The notes beneath the pieces are model-generated. The model was not told the origin of the DNA, ran no database searches, and saw only the letters and a list, made by a program, of their open reading frames with translations. From positions 204,358 through 268,357 of the forward strand of contig SCFE01000058.1 in the NCBI GenBank assembly GCA_004352715.1: DNA of 64,000 bases, given 5' to 3'. A program made the translations under genes and the position numbers. Source of the DNA: Hofstenia miamia (taxonomy: Eukaryota > Xenacoelomorpha > Acoela). Positions 39,540 through 49,091 of this stretch are shown here, piece by piece (position 1 is the first letter of the stretch; the number at the start of each line of letters is the position of its first letter).

Positions 39540-42500
39540 GAGCCGTAGCTAAAGAAAAATAACTTTATTAGAAACCGTAGTCGTTAATCTCACCAACATT
39601 GCCCGAGAATAAACCATTAATTTCAAATTTGTAGGAAAACAGAAGATAAACGTAAGGGATTTTTATAAAAAGGGACGTCAATATTCTTGTCTAATACATA
39701 ATTTTTGGCCACTGCGCACAGCTCAGGTAGAAGCGCAAAAAACGAAGCCAATTGACCGTTTCATAGCTGGATTTTTTAATCGTGAATTTCGTCATATATA
39801 TACATCACGAAAACCAAAATTTTCATTTCTTCTACGCAAAGACTTAGCTATTTTCAAAAGTCCGGTGAGTTTGTTAAATATAAATGTTTGAAGGATAATC
39901 CGAAGTATTCAAAATTGAATGAAATTAACGAATTCCATGAGAACCAGCTTATATGTACATGCATAAACATACATTTGCATGAACAATTGACCACAAATCG
40001 TACATTTACAGATACCTCTTAAACAAATAGTCAAATCCCATCTAAAATTTGCAAAAGTTGTAACAAAAATTTTACATTATTGCAAATAAAGCCTCATTAA
40101 TGGTCGTCGCCCAAAGTAAAATCTTCATTACAATATAATGATCGGGAATTTCTATGCACCTAATATTGATTTTTGACGATTTTCACAAGGTCAACCTTAA
40201 ATCTCTTTTCTACATTTAAAATAAATACCACAAAAATAGACATTGCAAAATTTATCTAGTAACATTTTATATAAACATGAACTGGGCAATAATTTGTGGA
40301 GTCGCTGCTAAAATTGGCTCACTAACCTTAAGCTTAAATTGCCAATGTTCTAAAGTACAAACGGTTATTGCAAATTTTCAGGCAATTTTCTTCAATGTCC
40401 TGGTCCTATTTAATTTTTAGCAGAGCTTTAAGTGGCACCGCGCGACTCACCCCAATGAGGTAAACATATAAATGGCAACGTACAACCGAGATTAGCTATA
40501 GCGGTGAAATGTTTTTTGAGATTTTGTGAATTGCTATAAAAATTGATAACATGTTTCAACAAACTCAATAGCAGATAAGTCCAAACAAGCAAATTTGTTG
40601 AGATTGTCAATCAATCACATTAGTAGAAAGGTATTTAAATACCACTTGAATTCAATTGAATTTCAATTGCGCGCGTTTGCATTAACACTGCAATAGCAAT
40701 AGGTGAAGTTTTTATGCTACATCTAAAAGAGATTCTTTTGAAATATAGGCTACATCGATCATATAATAAAATTAATGGACCAACTTAAAAGGCTACACGC
40801 CAAATAATTTTGACTACGAATCCACATGCACAGGAAAAATGGTAAAATAGTTTTACTTGGCAATTAAATTGGTCAATAAAATAAAAAATTAGAAACGAAT
40901 TTAGAAGTTTTCGAGACCGCTGTAATCGCAGTGGGCTTAGCAGGGTGATTTCTAGGGCGCGTAAAAGTAAATAAAGTCACAATGCCATTTTCCCTAAAAA
41001 ACATTGCAAAATTTGTTTAAACATGAAAAACGCAAATTTTACAAAAATATGTCATGGCTTTATAGTAAAAATAGTCTAAAATAGTTTGTTAAAACGTCAT
41101 TGTTAGATCGTAATAGGGTTACAATAGACCATCTTCTTAGAAAATTGCAATATTTTATGAAAATTGAATTCAGATCAAACTAAGTTTCTAATGTCATTTT
41201 TGAAAGAAGCACTTAGTAATATAGTAATATTCTTTTGAAAACTTTAAGCCTTATATTTTGAAACATGTAAACAGTAGTTTATAACAGGTTTTAAAAAATA
41301 ATACTCAGTTTGAAGTCATCATAATTATATTCGTCTCAACTAAATCATTTTAAAATAAGTAAAAATTTCCAATTTATATTTTTCAAAATACTTAATTCTT
41401 AGGTCTAAAATTAATCGCCTCGGTGATTTCGAAATATTACTATCGATTGCTCTTTAGGATTAACTTCTAGTTGTGAAATCGTAAACGCAATCAATACTAG
41501 TGATTGACTTTTGAGGGACTAAATAAGGCTAGAAGTACAGACAAACAATGACAAAATAATTATATAGGAACATAAGCTCTTCAAACGAGGCGAGTCGCAG
41601 CAGATCGATTCCAATCTAATGGGAACAGAGCCATAAAGCCTATTATGTATTTGGATATCCTGAAGAATGGAGAATATATTGGTGAACGTGCTCGAACACA
41701 TGTTGAAATTTTGCACTACGTGTATTGCTGTGGTTTAAGTACTTAAAAAGATTGAAATTCTCGTATTTTGTAATGTTCAGCCAGTTAAGAGGTAGAGTAG
41801 AAAGCACATGAGAGCAACAATAACATCAACCTTATTTTCCCTGGGGACCGATTTGACCCCTCTTCATATTTTTAGATATAACTCAGAGACAACTTTTTAA
41901 ATAAACCATCCATTTATGAATTTTTTCTTTAACCTTTTTGCAACTTTTGAGGCAAACAATTGAAAGTAATGATTAATTTTCAATGCAAAATTATAATTAA
42001 ATGTTTTCAATGTTTTATTTGTATCATAGGCCTTTCTCTTGATTCCTATTTAGTAATATTTCTAATATTTTGTGTCAATAATGAGAAATTTGATACATAA
42101 CCTAATTAATATCCAAATAATATTTCTGACATTTCAAAGTATCTCCACACCAAATTGGGTGTTGATCGGATGTACCGTTTCCGAGATCTTAGGGGGAGGG
42201 GGGTAAATCGCCGCCTCAGGAATAGCTGCTACGAATAAGGCCAGGTAAAATAGGGTTAACTGTTTCATTTTATGTGGATAAGACTAACTAAGCCTATGAG
42301 GTGTGTTGTATGCAAAATCAGGTCGCCGGGGAAGGCGTTAACATTTTTTTCAAGAAATAATAAAAACATAAAAAAGTTCAAGGTTAAATCTATACCTGAA
42401 ATTAAAATGTTCAGAACAGAACAGTTTAAGAATACAACATTAACGTACTTTGCTACAATATCGTGATTGTATTTCATTAACAATCGAATTGCAGTTGGCG

Positions 42501-45500
42501 CAGTGTAGAACTGATTGACTTTATATTTTTCTACGATTGCCCAAAATCGACCAGGATCTGGATGAAGTGGCACACCCTCAAACTAAAAATACCATATAAA
42601 TAAAGCAGGAAAACCATCCTTTTTTACTTGAGGAATTTCACTTCAAAAAATATATTTTCAAGTAACACATCTCATAAAGTCAAATTTGATATTAAAGGCT
42701 TTAAAAAACGAATAAAAAAGCAACTCGAAATGGAATTCCAATCCTAAAACACTAAAATGTATTCACACACCAAATGCAGGACATCAATTCATTAAAAATG
42801 TTATTTTAATAACTTGACTTACCATAACACTTGTTGCAGCATTAGCCATTGGACCATAAGTGATATAGGAATGTCCCGTGATCCAACCGATATCCGCGGT
42901 GCAAAAGTAAACATCGCCTGGTTGATAATCAAAAACATATTTGAAGGTAGTTGCTACATAAATGAGATAACCAGCAGTGGTGTGAATTACACCTTTGGGT
43001 TTGCCGGTTGATCCGCTAAAATAGACAATTAAAAACAAATGTAAATGTAATCCTTTCCACTGGTTAGCAGCAACAACTTTTCACTGAAATCATTTTGATA
43101 AAAACATATACCTAGTGTAAAGCATAAAGCAATCATCTTCCCCGTCAACCCAAACAACTGGACAGTCAGATTCACTTTGAGATTTCATAACATCCTCCCA
43201 CCAATGGTCGCGCTTCTCATTCCAGTTAATCTAAATTGAGACTTAAAAATATAAAATAAAGCACTCAATTACCTTAAACTCATCATGCTTGGATCTGCTT
43301 AATTTAAGAAGATCGTGGGAAGAGTCTTCGAATGAACAAAGATGTCTCACTACGATACAAGAGCGTAAATCAAGGCCACTAAAATCAAAATTGAAAGAAT
43401 TATGCCGCAGAAAAGCTACGCACACCGTTTAGAACAAATATCAATAGCATCATCTGCAATATCCTTTAAATGAATGGGCTTTGCGCCACGATATACTCCA
43501 TCTAAAATACAAACAGCAATTCTGAAAAAGTTTATTAAATTTTCAGAAAATCACAATAGCTCATTCAAACGCAGGAAATTTTGGATTTTTGATAAATCGC
43601 TTAAGGTATGTTTACAGCTTATCAATGAACTATAACATTTCGTAATCGAGCGCTCAATTAGGACAAATTTAGTTGTAAACAGCTGCGAAGGACGATCGAA
43701 TTTAAAATTTGAACAATTGAGAAGAAAAACTCATTAGCAAACGGACTTTTTGGAAAAGCTGCATTAACTTCATTCAATGGCCAAGACGTAATTTACCTCA
43801 TTGGTATTTTCAAGCTGTATTTGTTAATAATAAAATGGGAAAGCAAAAAATAAATTATGGTGACCCATCGATTTCTATATTGGGACATCTAATAAATATT
43901 TTTATAGCATCATTACAAATTGTAAAAAATGCATGTGTTACTTAGGGCTAGAATGTATTAAAGACAATATTCCAAGTTTTATTGTTTTCAATGAACTGTT
44001 AGAACTATTTTTTTCGCAATTTGTAGAAAGGCATATATTATTTCTAAGATGATGAGATGAAAAATTTGATATAACTCACACTCACGATAGAAATATATGG
44101 GGCCTTGCAAAGCTTGCATTCTACATGGTCGTCCACTAACAATTGATGATAACAAGTACTGCGCAATTCTGTTATCTACACTTGAAAATTGAAACGGATC
44201 AACGTCGAAAATTGTGTGAAAATTGTCAAAATAAATAACGTGAATTGAAGAAACCTGAAGAAATTCCAAAAATAATTGGGGGTTTTACAGTCATAAAATG
44301 TCTCAAAATGCTCAATACTATTAATGAAGAGTTAATTAAAAAGGAGGGGCAAAACAGGGCAAAAGCAATTTTCGAGTAACAATACTAAAATTTTTAAATA
44401 GCTTTAAGTTTTGCATTTCAAATGTTTATATTCAGCAATAAGTTGATTTGCGTTGGCTCAATTTAAGATATAGAAATAGAAACGAAGTAGTTAATTTTTA
44501 AATTTTTAAACGGAAAAAAGTAAACAATTCACAGGCAGTAAACGAAGACAAACTTAATTGACTGAATAAATTATTCAGGCGTATGAGAAACATTCTATAG
44601 TGTAATGCAAATCTAAAATAATGGTATTGAATTCCATAGAAGCTGTCGAAACTACGAGCAGGTGGATAGAACCACAGATATAAGCGAATCAAAATGCTTG
44701 CCTAATGATCGACTTTAATACTAGTATAATATAATTTTATCCGCGAATGAATACACGACTAACTTTTTGACCATGTTTCTTTTGTTTTTTAGTATCAAAC
44801 TGATGTTTTTAAAAATATCTATACACTAATTCTGAGTACAAGTAAGAAAATCAACAATGCTTTGTCCTCTAAATTCTTCATAATTGAATTACCTTACTTT
44901 TGACAAAAAGCAAGTATTATTATCCTTCATCTACTTTTATTGACACGTATCAGGACACTCTAAGCATTCTAAAGCAAGTCTTTGATCAGTGACCAGGCAC
45001 GCTTATACTAGTTTTACATTCAGCAGAATTGTTTTTAAAATATATTCATTATCCTATGAGAAATATTGGGAATAGCGATAATTCATAATCCAAACACTTG
45101 CAATATGTGTAAGTTACAAATACATAGCAATAACATAAAATACGATACAATACAATTATAAAAAACAACGTTCATTCAACAAGGCAAAACTCCAGAAAAT
45201 GTGCAAAATCAATAAACTGATTACATATCCATTGTCTATTCGCTATTAATCAGTTACATACAAATTAAGAAACAAAGCAAATAAATTTATCCACATTAAA
45301 ATGGCATAGTTGAAATTATTATATGCGACAATATTACAGTATCCTAAAAATTCATAAGCTCTGTTAATGAAAATTGTATATTAAAAATACTTGTCGATGG
45401 TATTTTAAAATATTTCTGGATTCCAGCTTTGTCTTTGCGAATTCATGGAAAAAATTTTAGGAGCAGAACGACATGGATTTTAAAAAAATGGGAGTAAAGC

Positions 45501-48185
45501 TGAAAAAACGAGAGGCATTTGGAGTGCGCTCAGAGCGTGATGCTTCTTAAAGGATAAACGAATTGTTTGTAAAGGTCGATATTCAAATGTTAGATATATT
45601 GCGCAAGGACAAAGCCAAAATTGTGTTCCTCACAGTATCCTTTCCATCAATTCATGCTAGTATTTATGTACATCCATATACGTGCTGTCAAGGCATGTCA
45701 TATTTTAACCACAACCGAACACCAATGCACACTAGAACCCGAATTTTTAAATGCTAGTAAGTGATCAAGGATCACAGTTCGAATTCTGCGTTATTTGCAA
45801 CTTGTGCCAACAAAAAGCTATAAAGAAAAAGTGTATGGCACCCCCGTGGAAATGGCACATGCGAAAGAGTACACAGGAAAATATTAAGTAAAATTAAGTG
45901 GCTTCGAGAAAAGAAAGACAGCAGTGTCAATATTCGTAATAGGTTGGAAATGTTACCGATGGCAATTGAGAATTATCACAACAATTCACTGTTTAACAGA
46001 TTATCTTCCGATTGAGTGGCATTCATCAAAGTCGTCACAAAAAATTTAAAGGGCAATATTTATCTATACAAGCCAGAAGGACACCAAAATATCACAGCAT
46101 GCTTATCAAACGGATCTTTGCCAAAACATGAAGGCATAGTAGAACAACTTTCTTCACCACATGTGGCTGTTGTTAAAGGCAATTCAGTGTCGGTATCCAG
46201 GTTTGCCCCATTGTCGGCCGAAGATGAATCTGGCTTGTCAGAAACAAAAATACAATGAAGATCTGCGCTTACGCTATTCTATAGAACCTGCTACTGAGCA
46301 ATCTCTGCAGTTACAAATTCGCTCCCACACAATTCTATACCTATATTTACGCATCCTTATATGTGATCCCCGCATATGTCTGAAGACTTCGGGATTTTAA
46401 TACAGGGATTTGAAAAATGGCACGAGCAGATTTCGCTTAAACTGCGTTGACCATTAAGTTTGTTTTTTATTTCTAAATGCACAAATTCCATGTAAGAAAT
46501 GAGTTCCTATTTTAATCATCAAGGAATAATTACAATATTTTTAGTTGTCAAAAAAGTAAATATAATGTGTTCGACTTAACGGAGTAAATTAAATATATTC
46601 TTTAAGAAACACATCAAAGGAACGATTACCAAAACGAGAAATCGAACGGAAATTTTTTCTCGTAAGCGGAAATTGTAAATAAACCAGATTCGAAAAAAAA
46701 TCTTATATCTTCCATTTAAAGGTTGACTATGAACACCGAAGTACATGGCGTCTTTGAGAAAATGGAAAGTTTTCAAGATGTTGAATCACGCATCTAACCC
46801 TTGCAAGATTTTATGAGCTGCGAGCTAATTGTTTCTGTGGGTGAATATGAAGCTGAGTTTGGAGCGCCAACATTCTGCGGAGCTGTTTGTTGTTTGTCAA
46901 ATATTTCATTTTGGAAATACATAAAATTAATTGATTGTAGTATATAATTGATTGCCATGTACCAATAAAATTATAGTACCCCAAGTGTAGCAGCACATAT
47001 TTAGAAAACAGTTTTGATAACAAATAAATAGTTCCATGTTACTGACAAAGATTGCCCATCAATTTTAAGTTGAGTTGAAGCTATATGATTTGAACGAAAA
47101 CAAATACTCAAAAGTAAAAATACAAGTTATTTAATAATTTGAAAAATGTGTTAAAGCTTATATAAAATATGTATAAGTAAATAACTATACCACAAGTGAT
47201 AAGAAGCCGAGCAGAGCAATCGAGTATTCTTTCAGCAAGCGATTCAGAAGAAAACCCGCCAAACTAAAAAACCTAAAGCAATCATAGATAAAAACAATAC
47301 TTACAATTATTGAATGTATGACACCAATTCTAGTGCATGCTAGCATGGCAGTGAGCAATTGAGGAATCATTGGCATATAAATTGCAACGCGGTCGCCCTT
47401 AATAAGTTCTAAAAGGATAGTAGTAACAAAATGTTTATCTCACAAGAAAAATAGTAATCAACTCAACAACACTAAATGACAATATTAAACAATCAAACAC
47501 AAAATTAACTCATTGTTTATTTTAACCAAAAAAAATCAAATTCAAAAACTTACCATATATTTAAATTTTAGCTAAAACGGTAGAATAAAAAAAAGACAAC
47601 AAAATACATGCTTTCAAAGATTCCATTGAGAGGTATTATGTAGATTCAATGAATAATAATTTATTAAAAATAAAATAGAATTGCAATTTTCAGATAATTC
47701 CTAAACAAGCAAATTTCATAATTAACCAGAACAATTCAGGAGTTGAAAACACTATTGTTATTTGCACTAAATATATGCTAACCAAATGATTTCAGAACAT
47801 TAGCAAACTTCTTCACATCTTGTAGTAATTGCTCATAAGTGATTATCGTTGAATCTGTAGGCTCATTGCCTTCCCTAAAAACATAAATGTAAATTATTAT
47901 AGAATTGGAAAATTCATACCAATAGAAAGCCACTTTGCTTCCCAAACCATTTTCAACATGCCGATCCAAAACATTGTAACAGATATTGGTAAGCCTATTT
48001 TTGAACCACTTAATATCGATAGGACCTTCATTTACGTTGAAATTAGCACTGAAAATGTTGTCGGAGGATGGAGCTGATTTCCAATAAAAATCAGAAGCAA
48101 TTTTCTCCCAAAATGATGATGGTTTAGCTATGCTTTCAGAGTATAACTTCTGATATTCAGCCAGGGAAGAAACATGGGACTTTAA
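17825..48185 (-). CDS. ACSS2: Acetyl-CoA synthetase (AMP-forming), 14 exons, 5' end missing
   Basis: The enzyme activates acetate with ATP and CoA to acetyl-CoA. Coding exons on the - strand, in order: 48185-47920, 47874-47783, 47408-47305, 47263-47191, 43501-43426, 43378-43273, 43230-43112, 43015-42823, 42582-42449, 29472-29283, 28971-28891, 19824-19716, 19536-19291, 18027-17825. They sum to 1992 nt; all 13 junctions are GT-AG, keep phase and give continuous family sequence to a TAG. The protein carries the N-terminal ACAS segment, [11 protein letters not shown], the WQTETGG box, the hinge-region [15 protein letters not shown] and the acetylatable Lys of TRSGKIMRR. The N-terminal few dozen residues are not found: the first visible exon follows an in-frame stop and acceptor. 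Cytosolic versus mitochondrial location cannot be told. A whole transporter gene and many transposons sit in its introns. Confidence 0.95.
18877..19204. mobile_element. 328-bp MITE with about 34-bp terminal inverted repeats
   Basis: The left end GTAGTAATGTATAAACAGAT is mirrored at the right end (19171-19204), including GTTTGTGTAACAGGATCTGT. Flanks TGATATTA (18869-18876) and TGATATTC (19205-19212) match at 7 of 8 positions, as expected for an old 8-bp duplication (hAT-like). Sits in the last intron of the synthetase gene. Confidence 0.7.
19825..20302. other. Synthetase intron 11, right of exon 12
   Basis: AT-rich, nothing recognised before the hAT relic. Confidence 0.35.
20303..20749 (-). mobile_element. 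hAT element remnant with transposase C-terminus
   Basis: The ends are CTGGGGTGTACAATT (20303) and AATTGTACACCCCTG (20749), a classical hAT-like inverted terminus. Flanks ATGCTGAC (20295-20302) and ATGCTGAT (20750-20757) match at 7 of 8 bases. The - strand frame 20656-20444 reads [20 protein letters not shown] then [13 protein letters not shown], fitting the hAT C-terminal dimerisation domain (SxxERLFSxAG...). The rest of the transposase is deleted internally. Confidence 0.7.
20750..23409. other. Synthetase intron 11, gene-free
   Basis: About 21062-21175 is rich in degenerate CCTAAC-type units (telomere-like, interspersed). A 13-nt inverted pair CGGCACGAGAAAT occurs near 22647 and 22770. No coding similarity was seen. 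Confidence 0.35.
23521..24229. mobile_element. TTAA-flanked palindromic element nested in the P element (709 bp)
   Basis: The left end is GGGGGTATCCCCCACAGAAAA and the right end is the inverted TTTTCTGTGGGGGTACCCCC. TTAA flanks both (23517-23520 and 24230-24233). Inner halves are also related as diverged inverted copies: CTATGCAACCACAGAAAGAT near 23819 against the inverted match near 23968. TTAA duplications fit piggyBac or Kolobok. No transposase is evident. Confidence 0.75.
24265..26290 (+). pseudogene. THAP-domain P-type transposase relic
   Basis: The gene starts [16 protein letters not shown] (THAP zinc knuckle, C-x4-C) at ATG 24265. It shifts one frame near 24313 to [20 protein letters not shown], and then shows remnants ending [17 protein letters not shown], the THAP C-terminus. 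The transposase follows in pieces: [20 protein letters not shown] with [14 protein letters not shown] (25030-25287), [11 protein letters not shown] near 25680, then [20 protein letters not shown] and [20 protein letters not shown] (25735-25980), the P/THAP9 C-terminal block, and a tail with [12 protein letters not shown] (26021-26290). The DE motif after the strand reads NE (Asn codon 25060-25062), so a predicted acidic residue is lost. Several frameshifts and stops confirm decay. Confidence 0.82.
26678..28260. other. Intron stretch with unassigned small ORFs
   Basis: ORFs 27285-27530 (+) and 27669-27863 (+) have non-low-complexity composition but no recognised family. On the - strand 28149-27853 holds a cysteine-rich run ([20 protein letters not shown] then [12 protein letters not shown]) of 14 or more Cys, reminiscent of Cys-rich tails of some transposon proteins. 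I cannot assign any of them. Confidence 0.3.
28261..28581. mobile_element. hAT-type MITE (321 bp)
   Basis: The left end TAGAGGAGTGACAATATGAG and right end GTCACGCTCTA are diverged inverted repeats (TAGAG-GTGACA-ATCCCGA against TAGAGCGTGACA-ATACCCGA). Flanks ATGGCTAT (28253-28260) and ATGCCTGT (28582-28589) agree at 6 of 8 bases, an old 8-bp duplication. Non-coding. Confidence 0.55.
28891..29472 (-). CDS. ACSS2: Acetyl-CoA synthetase exons 10-11
   Basis: Exon 29472-29283 encodes [32 protein letters not shown] and PMKPGFA. Exon 28971-28891 encodes [20 protein letters not shown] and ends GEGFL. Together they form the adenylate-binding A5-type box and the acetate-pocket turn. Exon 10 is separated from exon 9 by 12,976 nt that contain the transporter gene. 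Confidence 0.94.
29473..32417. other. Left part of the 13-kb synthetase intron 9
   Basis: No coding similarity seen. On the - strand an AATAAA (32118-32113) about 300 nt downstream of the transporter stop could be its polyadenylation signal. Confidence 0.35.
32418..34211 (-). CDS. Organic anion transporter polypeptide (SLCO/OATP family)
   Basis: Sodium-independent uptake carriers of this family move bile salts, steroid conjugates and other amphipathic anions across the plasma membrane. The start is ATG 34211-34209 ([11 protein letters not shown]); the frame is open a further 8 codons upstream to a TAG but without an ATG. The 597 residues carry the 12-helix pattern: first helix at 12-30 ([17 protein letters not shown]), the family signature [15 protein letters not shown] at about 214-228 (usual GAWW reads GAYW), and the large extracellular Kazal-like Cys-rich loop at about 399-453 ([29 protein letters not shown]) between helices 9 and 10. 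It ends with TAA after a basic and Ser-rich tail. The gene has no intron and is intact. It lies wholly within intron 9 of the synthetase gene on the same strand, so it needs its own promoter. A non-coding 5' exon cannot be excluded. Confidence 0.93.
   Translation of the reverse strand: MPNKNSKCFELSIHTFALTLIIMTYFESTGNIGISSASHPSRERQFGYSSTISGFLTMCFNLGFTLFAFPFAYFGAKIFSKPQWCSFGAFLISLSFILLCMPTFLGPKYTILFSEEYSTCSSQRNVTLCNNSASSKISNSKSFVFLLFVGFILLGIGNIPQNTIAIQYIEENSKLGGFYFGIMQCVRSIGGISGALIAAVILHFPINLSTLPVDSSHLLWVGAYWIGFVYAAVFVGLFIPIFLLFPKSYKRNSNEFPLSEISTQSLPSDGFLFQMRALLTNISFLFLNLTSATESLVFAGLLNFSTKYFQDVLGFSSKIASLVLAGLILGAALGSLFGALCAKLKNQFSYLVFLLIGLSLVQLAAGHLLFFRCDPHTVAGIYLDYNGSVTNEIQLNTECNSNCHCDEELFQPVCDPIRNIAYYSGCYAGCVDNYGNCTCVSGSLHEGTCSYTCFNTYVSIILNCIFVFCMVGKIPLGIAASIKIIDVRHTSVAMAVINFVQRLFGMIPGPIIFGYLFDWSCVLWQKACNENEGSCLLVDQTQLTMSMYSIIITSCIIPIIFYTLAYFIERKRSSEFNVRNVISSQNSSELENASHRF
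34236..35466. other. Upstream region of the transporter gene
   Basis: Any promoter for the - strand transporter would lie here; no motif was strong enough to call. A TTAGGG-type pair (GGGTTAGGGTTAG near 35209) occurs. Confidence 0.3.
35455..35760 (+). pseudogene. Tc1/mariner-type transposase C-terminal relic
   Basis: [11 protein letters not shown] from about 35467 is the strand with the second catalytic Asp (usual form DNAxxH). After a frameshift [11 protein letters not shown] at about 35562-35594 is the third-acidic block (YSPDLNPIE). A decayed tail to about 35760 resembles the usual C-terminus. The first half of the gene is not visible. Lies inside synthetase intron 9. Confidence 0.75.
35761..37342. 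other. Intron 9, gene-free
   Basis: Nothing recognised on either strand. Confidence 0.3.
37343..40947. mobile_element. 3.6-kb region bounded by roughly 480-bp long inverted repeats
   Basis: The left arm (about 37343-37830) and right arm (about 40470-40947) are inverted copies. The outer ends are CACCCTG and CAGGGTG, then ATTACGATTACTGCTGTCTC against GCGATTACAGCGGTCTC. Inner landmarks include GGTATTT-AAATACC next to CACTTGAATT and TTATCTGC-ATTGAGTTTGTTGA on both arms. Between them are about 2.6 kb without coding similarity and a (TA)n run at 39505-39535. No clear target duplication flanks the ends. It may be a non-autonomous DNA element or two copies of one repeat in opposite orientation. Confidence 0.6.
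39505..39535. repeat. (TA)n microsatellite
   Basis: About 15 uninterrupted TA units. Confidence 0.9.
40948..41828. other. Intron 9, gene-free
   Basis: No coding or repeat signal recognised. Confidence 0.3.
41829..42258. mobile_element. Probable MITE with imperfect inverted ends
   Basis: The left end CAACCTTATTTTCCCTGGGG then GACCGATTTGACCCCTC is mirrored by GGGGTAAATCGCCGCC and CCAGGTAAAATAGGGTTAAC at the right end, with several mismatches. Non-coding. It lies immediately downstream of synthetase exon 9 in the gene's orientation. Confidence 0.45.
42449..43501 (-). CDS. ACSS2: Acetyl-CoA synthetase exons 5-9 (AMP-binding core)
   Basis: Exons 43501-43426, 43378-43273, 43230-43112, 43015-42823 and 42582-42449. 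They encode [40 protein letters not shown], the P-loop-like signature split by a 96-nt intron inside the Ser codon of [11 protein letters not shown], then [31 protein letters not shown] and [14 protein letters not shown]. Two introns here are 47 and 42 nt. The final donor (AA|GTACGT) is chosen because it alone restores the K-Y-D continuation at 29472. Confidence 0.94.
43502..45559. other. Synthetase intron 4, left part
   Basis: A - strand frame (44269-43988) reads like a possible exon ([17 protein letters not shown]) but I recognise no family and it breaks the synthetase reading. Otherwise nothing. Confidence 0.3.
45560..46258 (+). pseudogene. LTR-retrotransposon integrase C-terminal fragment
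   Basis: Near 45762 the frame reads SDQGSQFE, the second catalytic Asp block of integrase. From about 45850 it reads [20 protein letters not shown], the catalytic Glu block, followed by [12 protein letters not shown]. The frame 46016-46258 continues with IYLYKPEGH and [20 protein letters not shown], the chromatin-binding-type tail. Several frameshifts and stops. The copy differs from the integrase at 62-64 kb and is from another element. It sits in synthetase intron 4, opposite strand. Confidence 0.7.
46259..47190. other. Synthetase intron 4, right part
   Basis: No coding similarity seen. Confidence 0.3.
47191..48185 (-). CDS. ACSS2: Acetyl-CoA synthetase exons 1-4 (N-terminal ACAS and ATP-grasp start)
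   Basis: Exon 1 (48185-47920) encodes [36 protein letters not shown] and [11 protein letters not shown]. Exon 2 (47874-47783) encodes EGNEP and [17 protein letters not shown]. Exon 3 (47408-47305) encodes [20 protein letters not shown] and ends HSII. Exon 4 (47263-47191) encodes [20 protein letters not shown]. The introns between exons 1-2 and 3-4 are only 45 and 41 nt. Exon 4 is followed by a 3.7-kb intron. Confidence 0.93.
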
Positions 48186-48310
48186 CTATAATTTTATTAA
48201 GTAGCTTAAAATTAAAGAAAGCAATACCTTTAATTGCGGAGGAGCATACACGTCCGTCATATTCTAAATAACAATGCAAAATATAGTTTGCGTTATCTAT
48301 AGTATTATAT

Positions 48311-48730
48311 TTAGGAAAATTTATTTCCGCCGACCATTTTTGAGCTTTTTTCGGAGCTGATTGCCAACTCGTAAAAGCAAAGGAAAGAACATAAATATTG
48401 TATTGAATACTTATGTACTTCCTTCGGGATTTTCTCTTGTAAGGCCGGCTGCCTCTGGTAAGTGATATTTTTCTCAAATACATTGCGAAATTTTCCAGTG
48501 TCACTTGGCTGGCCTGTTTGGCTCACATTAAAAAGCTTTTCATCACATTCACTACAGCCATATCTGCCTGTAGTACAGTGAAATAAGCTGCTTCGGATTT
48601 CGTAATTTTTTGTAATATAGCACAATGCAGATACAATTCCAACTTTCTTACTGACATCGTTATTTCCCATAAGATCTTTTGTCGTACTCTTATACGTGCT
48701 ACTGGCTTCAGTTTCTCTGTGCATGTGCAT
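48311..48730 (-). other. Unassigned 139-codon ORF just upstream of the synthetase
   Basis: The frame starts MHMHRETEASSTYK, holds a small cysteine cluster (HCTTGRYGCSECDE) and ends near a possible donor. A second - strand frame (48504-48157) runs up to the synthetase acceptor. Neither joins exon 1 (48185) in phase with an obvious splice, so a role as the missing 5' exon is unproven. It could be spurious. Confidence 0.25.
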
Positions 48731-49091
48731 TATACTTGATTCAATTACACAGAGTAATGGTTAGAACATGAAGCGCTTCCGATTGCCATTCAAATTATGA
48801 CAAAATTTGAAACTAAACTATCCCAAAAGAAGATAGACTAACTGTGTTTGGATTTCCTTCCAATTTACAGGAAAGGGAACATTGGATTAATGTTTTGCCT
48901 AACCTTATTTGGCGAAACGATTTCCCTGTAAAAATGGTTGGACAGTGAAAAGTACCACCAGAACAACCCTCAGCAATTAATGTCAATGTGTGCAGCCTTC
49001 AAAATTCAGTTAACAGATTTCCATTTAGTATCTAGTTATAGCACTATATATAATGGATTTAAATTAAAGTGAATTGCGTTGTTTTACTTTA

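Noticed and set aside
43988-44269. - strand ORF as an extra synthetase exon
   Set aside because: Exons 4 and 5 already join in phase with continuous family sequence, leaving no room for it.
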